The notes beneath the pieces are model-generated. The model worked only from the letters and a program-made list of their open reading frames with translations, did no database searches and had not been told where the DNA came from. Positions 24,440 through 37,093 of a DNA stretch of 64,000 bases are shown here, one piece after another. The stretch comes from Acheta domesticus (taxonomy: Eukaryota; Arthropoda; Insecta; Orthoptera; Gryllidae): contig JAHLJT010000631.1 in the NCBI GenBank assembly GCA_031308135.1, positions 5,185,371-5,249,370 of the forward strand, given 5' to 3'. A program made the position numbers and the translations under genes. Positions within the stretch are counted from its first letter, which is position 1, and the number at the start of each line of letters is the position of its first letter.

Positions 24440-24745
24440 AGTAACGCATAAACGAAAGAAGCGCTCAGGCATTAGATTTAAAATGTACTTATAATAAGTA
24501 CAATGCCAGTTCACTGGGAACTGGGCACTCAGTGTTAAATATAATGTGGTAAAGAAAGATAAGGAATTAGATTTAAACTGCATTAAGAACGAGTCATTTA
24601 TCTGGGAACGCATCAACGTTAGAAGAGATCAGGCGTTAGATTTAAAATGCATTTATAAGTACAACGCCAGTTCACTGGGAACTGGGCACCCATTGTTACA
24701 ATATAATGTGATGGAGAAAGATAAGGACTTACTGCCGGTTTTACC
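24440..24745 (+). repeat. Degenerate ~100-bp tandem array, part 1
   Basis: The unit has 'ttagatttaaaatgcattta', then 'aagtacaatgccagttcact', 'gggaactgggcac', 'acaatataatgtg' and 'agaaagataagga'. About three diverged units occur. The same unit reappears at 26,705-26,980 in the same orientation. Open frames here reflect the repeat, not a known protein. Confidence 0.6.
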
Positions 24746-25289
24746 ACCGTTACTTACAACTTTAAGTTCATCTTAAGAATTTTAGGAGACGTTTCCGTTT
24801 CAACACGCCCTGTAAGGCGAACTTAAACGATAAGTTATACTTAAATTTAAGCACACCTCTTAGCACCACTTATACATTTTAAGTCGCACGATACGGCGCA
24901 AAAACAGTCCAAATAGCGAGCGTATTGTGATTGTTGCTTTTGATGGTGATTGATGCGGCAATTATGAAAACGAGAGAGCTTTGAGAAGCCATCTTCTCGT
25001 AGGCCGAGGTGAATACAAAAATGGTCCAAATATTTTGAAGAGTTCAATGAATGACATTTTGGAACCTGATTTTGCCTATCAGAGATGACAACACTACATA
25101 TTTTGGAAGTAATTGAAGACCTATTGAAATTTTCAAGCTTACTTCTTAGTTAATTATTAACAAAATAAGCATTTAAATAATTTGGTACATAACTGCTTTG
25201 CAAGTAACAATTTTGTAAAAACTAGTGCTTTATAGGTTATATTTACATGACCTCGTAGCTACTCTCAACTTCGAAGTTTTCATTCAGTA

Positions 25290-26190
25290 TTTTTTTTTAT
25301 CTATCTGAAGGTAGAGATAACCTACAAGATAATATAAATATCCACTCCGATTGGCTCAATAAATGGAACACACTTATTAATCACTTTAAATGTCAGGTTA
25401 AAATTTTCACCTTAAGAAACACAAAACTAATTTATCTTCTAATTCTAAATGGCAAAGCAATTAAACTGGCTTTCTACTTCACAACCAGCAAAATATTAAG
25501 ACTATTTGACCCACGACTCACATGGGGAGATCAAATAAAAAATGCAGCAAAAAAACTCTTATCAAAATTATACAATTATACCCGCTAATTGACAAAAACT
25601 CCAAATTAAACATTGAAACATCCTTATAAATATTCAGATATATAATAAGACCTTCATTAACATACGCTAACCATTTGGGGAGGTGCTGCTCCAATACATA
25701 TTCAGAAGTTGCAAATTATACAAAACAAATTTCCATGTTGGCCAGGGAACGAACAATTACACAAAGAACTCTCAATTCAAGACATAAAAACGTGGATACT
25801 AAAAATCTAAAATAAATAAATAAAACTACTGATCCATATACTCTAGTCTACCTTATAAACGTTTTAAACTAGGAAAAAACATCTTCAATAAATTAAAGAA
25901 TCAAATTTAAATATTCAGAAGTTATTCTAAAACCTCCCTAATTTGACTACTATATAAAAATAACATATTGTATCATTGTTTAAAAAATAAAAATAAAATG
26001 TATTTAATCAATTAAAACAAGATGTTAGAGATTCCTGTAAGGGTATCCCTCAGAATTTGTGTATATAAGTTAAATTGTCTTAAGTTAATTCATTTATTAA
26101 TTATATATTCCTTGAATTAGTTATTTTTATGTTTTCAATTCCTTGAAAGATTCTGTCTGTAATCGAACAAGGATAAAATAAATTTAGGAC
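25290..26190 (+). pseudogene. Jockey LINE C-terminal remnant
   Basis: Scattered plus-strand motifs include LQDNINIHSDWLNKWN (about 25,330), the degenerate FTLRNTK of the thumb region (about 25,410), RPSLTYA (about 25,650), which corresponds to the RPxxTYA block, and LQIIQNKF (about 25,710), followed by an AT-rich 3' region. Frameshifts are frequent. It separates the two parts of the ~100-bp tandem array. Confidence 0.65.
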
Positions 26191-26704
26191 CTAGAACACA
26201 TCGTTTAGGAGTTATTTAACGATATAGTTTCAAAATAATGTCGAATGTGTCGCGGGTTGCATTTGACATAAATATTTAGTTTTGTTCTACAGCGTCATGT
26301 AGTGGAGTTACAACAGATTTATCAGCACATAAACCTTCTCGGTGAAAAAAACATGCAGAAGTGCCAACTTTCATGGACATTGGTCTCACGGTGTGGGATT
26401 TTAACTCATATATATATAAATACTTTCTCATACATTCGATGAGCACCTATTAAGAAAAATCAACAAAAATAACCTCTTTGCACCGAAGTACAAAGCAAAA
26501 CCAAAACAAGGTTGGTTATGGTCACTGGCTGGTTCACCAGGGTCCAGCATTGCCAACCAACTCTCAGATGCATTTAAGTTATACTTTACTAAGCATTGCT
26601 TTAAAGAGGGTGGTGAAACGACGAACAACAAAGCAAGACTTAAAATGCGTCTTAAAATTAAGTATGTCTTTACTAAGTCACACTTAAAAAATATTAGGTG
26701 AAGC

Positions 26705-26980
26705 TGACCGTTAGATTTAAACTACATTAAGAACGAGTACAATGTCATTTCATTGGGAACTAGAAAGCAAGTGTCAGAATATGTTACTAGTGGTAGAGAA
26801 GCTAAGGAATTTGATATAAAAAATATTAAGAAAAAGTACAACTCAAGTTTATTGGGAACTGATCAGCAAGTGCTCGAACAATATCTCACAAGTGATATGA
26901 AAGGTATGGAAATGGATTAAAATAGTATTAGAATAAGTACAATGTCAAGTCAACATGGTTTACAGTGAAATAGCACAGCA
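26705..26980 (+). repeat. Degenerate ~100-bp tandem array, part 2
   Basis: About three units of 90-110 bp carry 'gttagatttaaactacatta', 'aacgagtacaatgtcatttc', 'attgggaactag', 'caagtgtcagaatatgt' and 'agtggtagag'. They match the units at 24,440-24,745 but are more diverged. Confidence 0.55.
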
Positions 26981-27219
26981 GGCATGCCACAAACAGAGCT
27001 AAATTTAGATCTCAGTTCCAACTCAAGAAATAATAAACTTCTCTATGTAGTAATTTGAGTTGACGAAGGTCTCTGAACCGAATTCTATCCAATCATCGTG
27101 CACCGACCGGACCAAATCATTATTGTAATTGATTAGTCAGAGGAGGTAGAACTACAGCAGCCACCTTCCATGCCCGCCGTCAATCATGCTTCGCCATGAA
27201 AATATTTTTCCCGGCGCAC

Positions 27220-27620
27220 AGTGGCATAAAATGCCTAAAACGTGGTTAAAATTTATTATCTCTTGCAAAATAATGGCTATATTGGAAATTTCGACTTCAC
27301 CAAATACGAATATGATATCAAAAATAATAAATGCAAAATGGCGGACGACGGGGAAGAATGCAACAAAAATGAATATAATGGGGTTTTCGAGCTTACTGAT
27401 TGCGAAAATGATATCTAAAATGAAAAATTCAAAATGCTCTATTCAATATGGCGGATGACATTTGGGAAAACGTGGAAGAATGCAACAAAAATTAGTATAT
27501 TGCATTCTGACAGACTGTATATTCGAGCTCACTGATTACGAAATTTCAAAAATAAAAATTCAAAATGGCGGATTTAATATTAACATTTGAAAAAACGTGG
27601 GAGAATGCAAATATACCAAA
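27220..27620 (+). repeat. Tandem ~110-117-bp repeat with CAAAATGGCGGA
   Basis: The landmark 'caaaatggcgga' or 'caatatggcgga' is at about 27,335, 27,445 and 27,562. Each is followed by 'aaaacgtgg.agaatgcaa' and preceded by 'cgagct.actgattgcgaaa' and 'atatcaaaaat'. A partial earlier unit lies at 27,220-27,330. The piggyBac-type MITE sits just after the last unit. Confidence 0.65.
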
Positions 27621-27652
27621 ATATATTTTGTCTAATCGCGTACAACTTTTAA

Positions 27653-28173
27653 CCCTAGATTACAAAGACGTCGTCTGTCAGACGACGCAACCAGTGCCGA
27701 AACAGTACCCCACCTCCTTCCCCTCACTCCCCGTTTTCAAACTCTGTGTAGCCCAATACACTAAACCTTTGTACTTACGTCAGTGACATTTTTAATGCTT
27801 TATTCGCTAACATAGTTAATAATAAATACAAAACTCTTGTATTGTAGCATTTATGTTTTGTTCTGAACATTTAACAATCATAATGTGACGATGACGATTG
27901 TAACAAATGTCGTGTGACGCGTTTACTTCTGCGGACGCTTCTCAAAAGGCATGTGTGTACAGAAAGTGTCTGCTGTGTGAGTCAAGTCATTTAGGTGTAT
28001 CTATAAAACCCTTGAAGATGTAATTTATAACTCGTATAATATCATACATGTTCAATTCATTAAATTTAGTGTTTCATTGTGAAAAAGGTTTTTTCTTCAT
28101 TTTTACCCGAAGTAGTCTGCCAGACTACGCCTTTGTAATAACGCTTGGTATAGGGCGACTTCGAAATCTAGGG
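27653..28173. mobile_element. piggyBac-type MITE in a TTAA site
   Basis: It is 521 bp, flanked by TTAA at 27,649-27,652 and 28,174-28,177. The termini are CCCTAGATTACAAAG and, as reverse complement, CCCTAGATTTCGAAG, 13 of 15 identical. TTAA plus CCCTAG termini are the signature of the piggyBac superfamily. Just inside each end lies a perfect palindrome: CGTCGTCTG-T-CAGACGACG at 27,669-27,687 and GTAGTCTG-C-CAGACTAC at 28,112-28,128. There is no transposase coding, so the element would depend on one in trans. Confidence 0.85.
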
Positions 28174-28177
28174 TTAA

Positions 28178-30600
28178 TGTAACATGGAGCCCAATTAGTG
28201 ATATTTCCATTAAAATAAAATGAAAGTCAGTAATGCTGACTAAAATGTATTGTATGACACACATGGTAAAAGTGGTTTTATTTTTCTCGCACTACTCGGC
28301 CTGACGGTCTCTATCGCAACACTTCTTTCTCACAAAATGAAATGTAATTTTCACTACTCGTATCATAAATAACTATTTTAGACAGCCATGAGTAAATTTA
28401 GTTATTTCAGGGCATGCGTAGCATGCTGAAAGTTTAATTTTTGGAAAAAGTGCTATTTTATGGTTGAAATGATCTGTGGATGCAAGAAAGACTGCTCTAG
28501 CTTTTTGTTGCGGTATTGTTTATTGTTTTCTAAGTTAAGCGGTACATGGTGGTAGAAAAAGTTGTATTTCCCCGTATTTTTTAGTATGTTGTCCATTATG
28601 CACTATTAATATCGATGTATACATTATTTTTATTGACAAGGGCCTTATTTTATACTTTTAAATTAAGTTTAATGAAATTATAAAAAAAACAGAATTTTGC
28701 AGCTACCGCTATGAACATGTCTCATTATCGGATTCGTGCCTATTCGTATGATTTTATAGAATGATCGTGAATACTATAACTATCATAAAGAAATATGAAT
28801 GAACGTGGGATATTGGGAGATTTGTAGCTTATCTCTACTTTTTCATTCATTTTTTAAATAAATGTTCTCATTTACCGGCACGAACATTCATTTAAAAAAA
28901 AACATGTTTAACATGAAAAAAATTAAACCAGGGCTTATAATTCAGTGCATACCTTCTGTTACATGTCCCATTTTAAAATTTTAATGATTATTTTCATAGA
29001 ACAAAAAGATTTGCCTTTAAATCCGCACTAAAATTTCCGTCCGACTTGGGTGACGCGGTAAACACAACAGAGCTCTATGTTCAACCTGGAATACAGCTTT
29101 CACTTGTAAGTTCTGGCCGTTCGTACACACGGGATTTCATAGAACCATCAATAGTGAAGCCAACCTGAGAGTTAAAAATTCTCAACTAGAAACTTTTTTT
29201 TTTTCGAATTCTGGCCAGGTTTTAGTCATTTCATCCCAATGTGCGGCGTGACGATTACATGCTGGGAGTATTACTCAACGGAACCCACCGAAAACCACCG
29301 ATCAAACCACTGTTATAGTAACTGATGTTGACAACGATGACGCTATCCATACTCCGCTAATCAAACGAGCCCATCTACTACTGCTACGTTCCGCGCACGG
29401 TGACATTCAATCACCGCCAGAAAAAAAAATTAATAAGTTTCCCCGCCCACTTGGTTATTCGCCTCCTACCTTTTCCATCTGTCCCGCTCACCTATCTAAC
29501 ACCCTCTTCTCATCCCCCTACTAATTGCACCATTTGAAACAAGAATCGCCAACCGGACTACGTGATACCACTACCTTCATCTGCCGGTCAACCATTCGAG
29601 TTCTCAAGGAGAAGTGCTGGTTTCAGTTTCTTAACTTCGAAAGTGGTTTATCATCCACAAGGTATTACTCGTTCACTTTACATTTGCAGACGGCAGAATT
29701 AGGAACTAATGTTGTTTTGAAAGTGCAGGCCCGAACACACAACCGAGAATACACGAATGGCCTCGGTATCAATCAGCTGTCTCCGAAGGCAGCACAAGCG
29801 CTACGGACACAGCTGACGAATTATGGCTTTCTGACAGTGAGTTGGAGTCACGCCCTTTAATAATTAAGGTAATACACAATAAAATAGATCACACCACACG
29901 CTACTCACAACATTCACGTACAATATGTTTATTTCTTCTTTGCACTTATCTACTGCTTAATGGTTATGTTCTTGCCCCGCCGGGGTTTTGTGTGCTGCTC
30001 ACCTCCATCTATATCATATTAAACGGTCAGTATCTACTGCAGACGCGCGTTTCTCATTCAGTCAGTGGTGACCTCATGTAAACAGATGATCGCAGCGCTC
30101 CGTCTGCAAATGTAAAGTGAACGAGTAATAAACAAATAATATATTTTTTCGTGTTCCAGAGAGCGAAAGCGTAAGTGAATTTCGGCGGCGTCATGCGCGG
30201 TGAAGCAGCTCTCGCACGTCTCGAAGACTGCGGCAATCCCGGCCACTGGGCCAGTGTTGCCAGGTGCTCTTAATCATTTCCTACTAGAAGACGCTGCAAA
30301 ACCAACACAATATGAAAAAAACACGAAAAAAATGATTACTTCATGTATAAAATATATGATGTATGCAAATGAAAGAAATTTAAAAAAATATTATTTATTT
30401 TATATGATGTTATATTTTACAGGAAACACCCATATTTACAATGCATAATAATATGAATAACAACTATTCATACAATAATGTGCATTTATACACTTATTGT
30501 GTAACTTTCGTTTTAAAGAGTTTCGCACTGTGTACAAGCTGAAACTTAATGAGGTATCTTGGTCTCACTCATTGTAATGATTGAAAAATTCTTGTAAGTC
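28178..30600. other. Unassigned stretch
   Basis: It is AT-rich to about 28,950 and mixed after that. An open frame at 29,525-29,860 (111 codons) and another at 29,842-30,081 lie in a moderately GC-richer part, but I recognise no domain, and they may be chance frames or decayed repeat sequence. Bases 30,180-30,280 are GC-richer with no motif. Confidence 0.3.
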
Positions 30601-30607
30601 TTCTATA

Positions 30608-31497
30608 TTCTTGTAAGTCACTCTTTATTAATCTAGGAATTTTACCATTACCTTGTCTCCTGATTTACGAATCAGTAGTTTTTGTCAAAAGTGACTTACT
30701 TAAGGACGGGAATCTATTTTCAGCAAACGCCGATGTCTATAAGTATAACACACGACGTAGTAATCATATTCACCAGGTGGCAGTATCAACAGCTCACTAC
30801 AAAAAATTCACATACAATTCATGTACATTACTCTACAACACTTTGCCAGAAGACGTTAAACGATTAAATTCAATAGAAAAGTTTAAGTCCCAAGTAAAAT
30901 CTTTTCTGCTGCATAACTGTTTCTATACAATTCGAGACTATACCGAGCATCAAAAAGGAAAGTAGAATTAATTTTAACAATGATAGTTAATGTAATTATT
31001 TATCATTTGGACTGTATAATTCTAAAGAACCAGTAACAAGTATTGTACCACAGTTTCTGGGTTGATGGCCCCCATCTCGATCAGGTTTTTCGTCCAGTTT
31101 CCCTGATCCTTGAGCAAATGCTGAGATGGTCCCTTGTTTTGCTTCTGGACATAAATGTAACTTCATTATTTGTGAACGTCTTCTGAATTTCAGTGGGAAA
31201 TAGTTATTCAAATTATCGTTTTTCATATTATCGCGGCAAAAAGTATTATTCTTGCATGAAGAACATGAGGGTTCAGGGCAGGAATTTATAGCTAATTTAC
31301 CTTTGAAAATATATTTTATTGTATAGGAGCGAATATTTTGTCAACAAAACTCTTTTCTGTATTCAAAATTCGACTAGAATATGGTTTAGGATAGAGACCA
31401 CAGAATTATGAAAACGTGCACAAAATTCACTTCTCCCCATAGCTCGTCATACGCAGTTTTTAACTGTTTTTGACGTAAATAAATAAATAAATAAAAA
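30608..31497 (+). mobile_element. 5'-truncated CR1/L2/Daphne-like LINE, 3' end only
   Basis: It matches the inverted copy at 32,266-33,150 almost base for base. It holds the end of the ORF (the 'QVAVSTAHYKKFTYNSC' and 'LYNTLPEDVKRL' blocks), a 3' UTR of about 460 bp, and a tail 'tgacgtaaataaataaataa' ending at 31,497. A short (TAAA)n tail rather than poly-A is typical of CR1/L2-group LINEs. I could not identify a TSD. 'attcttgtaagtc' occurs twice at the 5' joint (30,587 and 30,609), which may be a joint artefact. Confidence 0.8.
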
Positions 31498-32265
31498 AGT
31501 TTCTTCTGAAGATGTTATAGCTTTAATGCACGCTATATTTAATTACTTGTTATTAAATATCCATACTTATATCCATACAGGTACGTGACTAAAGGGCTGT
31601 TCCCTCGCATTTGATTGCAAATTTGTCAACACATTTGCCTACAGTTCTGATGAAACAGGAGGCAAATAAAAATATATTTAAAATATAAGGTTCTTTCGTT
31701 TACCACTCACTTGGGGCATTAGGTTTCGAAGATATATTCTGCAATAATTTAAACTTCAGATTTATAATGTTCGCCCTTACCAAATAATTAAACTTCAACT
31801 GGTTTACTTTTAACCTAATTTTACGCTTGAAATACTTTCGAAGAACAATTTTATGTAATTAGCATCAGGGTTCCCAATATTCTCGCTTCTTGGGTTGGGC
31901 AAAATACTGTATATTTAGTATTTAAATACTTCGTCAAATATTTTGTAAATAAGTATAAAAACATACTCAAAATACATTAGGTTTTGATTTGCTAAATACA
32001 TACGTATTTAAAAGACTTCAAATACTCAAATTACAGTAAATTCAAAAATAGTGTATTATAACTTTTTTATTGCAACAAAATATTGTAATTGTCAATTACA
32101 ATATATTACTAATTGAGAGTCATAAATTTCTGAACCATACCTAACCGTAATTGTCGTATAAAAACACTTTCAAAGATAAAACGATATAAAATATATATCT
32201 AATTTCAATAAACGGAATTTCCTTCTAAAGCGGCTAATTTTTTAAACAAATCATAAGACTTTATT

Positions 32266-34990
32266 TATTTACGTCAAAAACAGTTAAAAACTGCATGTGA
32301 CGAGCTACGGAGAGAAGTGAATTTTGTGCACGTTTTCATAATTCTGTGATCTCTATCCTAAACCATATTCTAGTCGAATTTTGAATACAGAAAAGAGAGG
32401 TTTTTTTCGAGTTTTGTTGACAAAATATTCGCTCGTATATAATAAAATATATTTTCAAAGGTAAATTAGCTATAAATTCCTGCCCTGAACCCTCATGTTC
32501 TTCATGAAAGAATAATACTTTTTGCCGCGATAATATGGAAAACGATAATTTGAATAACTATATTTCCCACTGAAATTCAGAAGACATGCACAAATAATGA
32601 AGTTACATTTATGTCCAGAAGCAAAACAAGGGACCATCTCAGCATTTGCTCAAGGATCAGGGAAACTGGACGAAAAACCTGATCGAGATGGGGGCCATCA
32701 ACCCAGAAACTGTGGTACAATACTTGTTACAGGTTCTTTAGAATTATACAGTCCAAATAATAAATAATTACATTAACTATCATTGTTAAAATTAATTCTA
32801 CTTTTCTTTTTGATGCTCGGTATAGTCTCGAATTGTGTAGAACAGTTATGCAGCAGAAAAGATTTTACTTGGGACTTGAACTTTTCTATCGAATTTAATC
32901 GTTTAATGTCTTCTGGCAAAGTGTTGTAGAGTAATGTACATGAATTGTATGTGAATTTTTTGTAGTGAGCTGTTGATACTGCCACCTGGTGAATGTGATT
33001 ACTACGTCGTGTGTTATACTTATAGACATCGGCGTTTGCTGAAAATATATTCCCGCCCTTAAGTAAGTCATTTTTGACAAAAACTACTGATTCGTAAATC
33101 AGGAGACAAGGTAATGGTAAAATTCCTAGATTAATAAAGAGAGACTTACAAGAATCACGTGGGTTAGATTTGCTTATTATTCGTACAATTCGTTTTTGTA
33201 ATCTGAAAGTCTGGGAGCTATAAGATGTGTTTCCCCAGAATATTATGCCATATCTCAGGCGGGAGTGAACATTGGCAAAATATACACAACGAGCTGTATG
33301 AAGGCTGACGGAATTTGAAAGAATTCTGAACGCGTAGCATAATGAACTTAATTTTGTGTTCAATTCATTTAAGTGGGCATTCCATTTTAGGTTTGACTGA
33401 ATTGATAGACCTAAAAATTTTGTTACATTAATATCAGTCAATGGCACACCGTTCATTTTCAATGGAGTACAGAATTTTTTATTTGATATGGAACTGCATT
33501 GAAACAGTTTTCTTTTCATTTACTATTAATTTGTTATTACGGAAGCAATTTGAAACGTCTGATATTGTACTATATACGGTTTCTTTGTTGCAAAGAATAT
33601 TTGTATCATCCGCAAAGAGAACTGTTCTTTCGTTTCGAATCGCTAAGGGCATGTCATTTACGTATAAAAGGAAGAGAATAGGGCCTAAAATCGATCCTTG
33701 CGGGACTCCACGTACAATTGGCAAAGAACCGGAAAGGTGTGTACATAAAGTTCCATCATTCCAGTAAGGTATTTCTACTCTCTGAGATCGTTGTTTAAGG
33801 TACGAACATAGCCAATCTAGAGCAATACCACGGATTCCATATGAAGGTAATTTTGAAAGTAAAATGTTATGATCAATGACGTCAAAAGCTTTTGAAAGAT
33901 CTAAAAATATTCCAATAGTTGCTTCGTTTTGATCCAATGATGAGGCAACATCCTTAAGAAAAGAAAAATGGCTGTTTCCGTAGACTTTGATTTCCGGAAT
34001 CCATGTTGGCAATTTGAAAACGTGTCGTGTTTATTGAGAAAGGTTTCCATTCGCACATAAAAAAGTCTAATATTTTTGAAAAAACTGACAAAAGAGAAAT
34101 TGGCCGATAATTTTGAACTTCATTTTTGTTGCCTTTTTTGAAGAGCGGCTTAATCTTAGCTGTTTTAAAAATATCTGGAAAAATTCCGGTGCATAAGGAT
34201 GCATTAAATATGTGAGTTAACGGGTGTATAATGGCTGGCGCGCACGTCTTTAACAAACAATCCGGAAATTCATGTAAACCGGCCGAATATTTATTTTTTA
34301 ATTTACCGATTATTTTGAGAATTTCATAGGAAGAGGTTTCGGAAACGAACATAGTGTCTAAGATTTTTAGGGAAACGTCAGATGTTGAATTTTGTGGCTG
34401 AAAACCCTTAGTTGTAGATCGACTGTATGTGCTCGAAAACCTTATGGTTAAGAGACTAGCCACTGTTGCCGGATCGTTCACATCTCTATCGTTATCTTTT
34501 AAAACAACATTCTCTACAAGGTTTCTAGTTGGTTTGGTCGCATTTTTTACTATATCCCACATTGATTTTGTTTTGTTATTTGAGTTCAAAATATCCTGAT
34601 CGTGTTTCATGATTTTAGCCTGCCTTATGACTTTTCTTAACAATGATTTGTATTTTTTAAAGTGCAGGAGGAAATCTTGAGATACGTTATGATGCTTGGA
34701 AATGAAAGAAAGAACTTGTTTGTTTTTACATGATGTTCTAATCCCTTGTGTTATCCAAGAATTGCTTTTGCGTGAAATATTTAATTTTGTTTTCTGAAGA
34801 GGAAAGCAAGTGTTAAAATGAAATGAAAACGTTGAAAAAAGAATAATATTTATCGTTTGTATCAGTAGTATTATAAACCGCGTCCCATGACTCCTGCAGC
34901 AAGTAATCAATGAATAATTTTATTTTACTTTTAGAAAACACTCTACTCATACATGTATTATTTATTGTGTCATTGTTCGCATTTCGTATT
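32266..34990 (-). pseudogene. CR1/L2/Daphne-like LINE, RT ORF broken by frameshifts
   Basis: This is the longest LINE copy, minus strand, covering the linker, RT and C-terminal domain. Visible segments: the linker around SWITQGIRTSCKNKQ, the RT entry KPLFKKGNKNEVQNYRPISL (about 34,100), the catalytic block FLDLSKAFDVIDHNILLSKL (about 33,860), GVPQGSILGPILFLLYVNDM, FADDTNIL (about 33,600), and a 248-codon C-terminal frame (33,519-32,773) with LGLSIQSNLKWNAHLNEL and LQKRIVRII. Frame breaks fall near 34,000 and 33,500. The 3' tail ends TAAATAAA at 32,266. The endonuclease is absent. Clade is judged from FADDT, the C-terminal motifs and the TAAA tail; Jockey is less likely. Confidence 0.8.
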
Positions 34991-34991
34991 A

Positions 34992-35285
34992 GCCCCTAAT
35001 GGAGGAAGTATAAAACCCGCAAAGGAAAACAGTCGTTCAACTGGTGCAGATGAACAATATTTAGTGTTATAACGAATAACCGCTTTTTATTGAAGGATAA
35101 TTGTCCAGCATTTTTAATGATTTAGACTTTAAAAATAACAGAACTCAAATTCAACATCTAAAAGAAGCTTTTCTTTTCTTTCACTGAGGTGCATTCACTA
35201 GCAGAATCAAATAAAAAGAAACTATCATCGCTTTCTTCTTCTTCATCTGCATTTAAAGTATTTTATGTATTTCTTAGACTAGACT
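34992..35285 (-). pseudogene. hAT transposase C-terminus (hATC dimerisation domain)
   Basis: The minus strand shows an acidic segment (NADEEEESDDSFFLF, about 35,235-35,280). After a stop and frameshift it shows CSSAPVERLFSFAGFILPP (about 34,997-35,055). The SAPVERLFS motif is the hallmark of the hATC domain through which hAT transposases oligomerise. The catalytic DDE core is not seen. The domain breaks at about 34,990 where the LINE begins. A plausible continuation (SRFRRKFRLLKLD-like) occurs on the far side of the LINE at about 32,190-32,250. Confidence 0.75.
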
Positions 35286-35754
35286 AGCCTAACACACTAA
35301 TCAGTGTATGGCAGTAAATGAAGAAGTAATTCTTGTTTAAATACATTTGTTTTAAGTATTTAAATACATCTTCAAAATATATGCCCCAAAAAATCAAAAA
35401 TACAGTTTTTCAAAAACAATATGTACTTAAAATGCGCATTTCGTATTTTCGTATAAAGTGTTTAAATATTGCACAACCCTACGTGCTTCGCAAATTAGAA
35501 AACTCATAGTTTGCTTCAATATTTCGTGGCCATTTCTAACATTCACAGGATTAGTCGTTTTCCTCGAGCATCCTCTGAAAGATTGTGCCATCCGATAACG
35601 TAAACCCTGTTGTCAAATCACTAAGATAGTTTGATGCCTACCTGTCAGATGAAATGCTCCTTTCTTCCAGTTTTTGTGACAAGATGCCTGTACCTAAATC
35701 TTTCCAGATTATAGAAACTAGTGGCGCTACAGATTTCTTCGCAGTAGACAAGCC

Positions 35755-36425
35755 AATCCAATTTTTTTCTTTACCTTTCTTATAAGAACAGAGTAAAATA
35801 CACTTATAAAAGTAGGGTACCATTTTCACCGTTAACTCTGAATTTTCAAAAATTGCAAAATTTTGGATTTTTTCCACGTCCTCCTACAACTAGAAAATTG
35901 AAGATAGAGATTTTTCCTTCAAATGAAATATGTCCTCCACGGTAAGTTCTTTCAATAAGGCAGTATATATTTTTTTGAAAATGTTGGTACTTTTCGTGCA
36001 ATATTGCGTCCAATATGTGCTGTTTAAAAAATTACAAAAACGATATTTTCTCAAAAACAGCTAACAAATTTTTCTTTACACTTTTGTTATGGATAACAAA
36101 CAGACATAAACATCATGTTTCTCATTTCTTTTGTTTTTTCAAAAATTACACAAATGTAATGTTTTTGACTGTAATTACATTAGCGTCGTACTCGTCGTTA
36201 ATTACATTTTTGTTTGTTCACACTATTATATTTATGAGTACATGTGCTTTAAATAATGTCAGATAATGTTTCTCAAAAACTCAACCGTTTTCCGTGAAAA
36301 CGAGCTCAAAATGTCACATTTTCAGAAACGCTCAAACGGCAATTTTCTTAAAAATGGTTCCAATTTTTTTTCAACCTTTTCGAACAGATGAAATATGACG
36401 TAAATATGCTGCTGACATGAAAGTG
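35755..36425 (+). repeat. DINE-like family body fragment
   Basis: About two diverged copies of the ~307-bp monomer in A1 orientation are recognisable: 'aattgaagatagagattttt', 'ttttcgtgcaatattgcgt', 'atattttctcaaaaacagct', and 'cagaaacgctcaaacggc'. Neither terminus is attached. A further weak piece lies at 36,640-36,760. Confidence 0.6.
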
Positions 36426-37093
36426 CTAATATGACATAAATAATGACTCCAAAACTGTTCAAACACCGAATAATTCTTCTGAGACCCATTTTGTTTCCTC
36501 GCCCATTGTTAAAATGAGTTAAATTCAATTTTAAACTAGATTATGTTAATTTAGACTAAGTCGTCAAATATTTGCAAAATTTTTATTTTAAAGTGAACGA
36601 AGTGAACGTAATCTCAACAAAACAATAAAACTATTAAAGAAGGTCCGATTTTCATTAAAAATCTCTTGAATTTCGAAAATTGAAAATTTCTTTCGTATGT
36701 TCTGCACCCTCAAAATTAAAATTGAAGATTTATTTCTTGTTGGCGTAACTCAACAACAGACGAACCAAACATGCTGTTGTCGAGTGTATGGAAAATGGGG
36801 TCTTTTCTTTAATTTCACATCTGCACAATTTACAATCTGTTCTTGAAGAACATTTAGTACATGTTTTGAATAACATTATTATGAAGACAAACTGTTTACA
36901 TTTATAGTGGTTTTGATTAATTTGTGATTAAAGTACCGGCGTGGCAGTTCTAATATGTTTTGACGTTTCAGTCATCTGCTCACTATTGCCCAGTAGATTA
37001 ATTGATATATGGTTAGTACGTTCATTTAGTTTCTTCAAATTATGTTGGCTTCTTTTCGAAATGACGTCCGCAATAGTAGAGATCTTTAGGTCT

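Larger units (their letters stand above)
31890..35481 (-). mobile_element. hAT transposon remnant, interrupted by a LINE
   Basis: The ends are TTGGGTTGGGCAAAATAC at the left and, as reverse complement, TAGGGTTGTGCAATATTT at the right. Flanks CTCGCTTC (31,882-31,889) and CGTGCTTC (35,482-35,489) agree at 6 of 8 positions, compatible with an old 8-bp hAT TSD. AT-rich 'tatttaaatac' words recur inside both ends. The coding remnant lies on the minus strand. The LINE at 32,266-34,990 splits it. Confidence 0.65.

Noticed and set aside
35705..35725. Possible DINE-like 3' end (ctagtggcgctac)
   Set aside because: Only 13 bases match, and the following sequence does not continue as in other copies; it may be chance.
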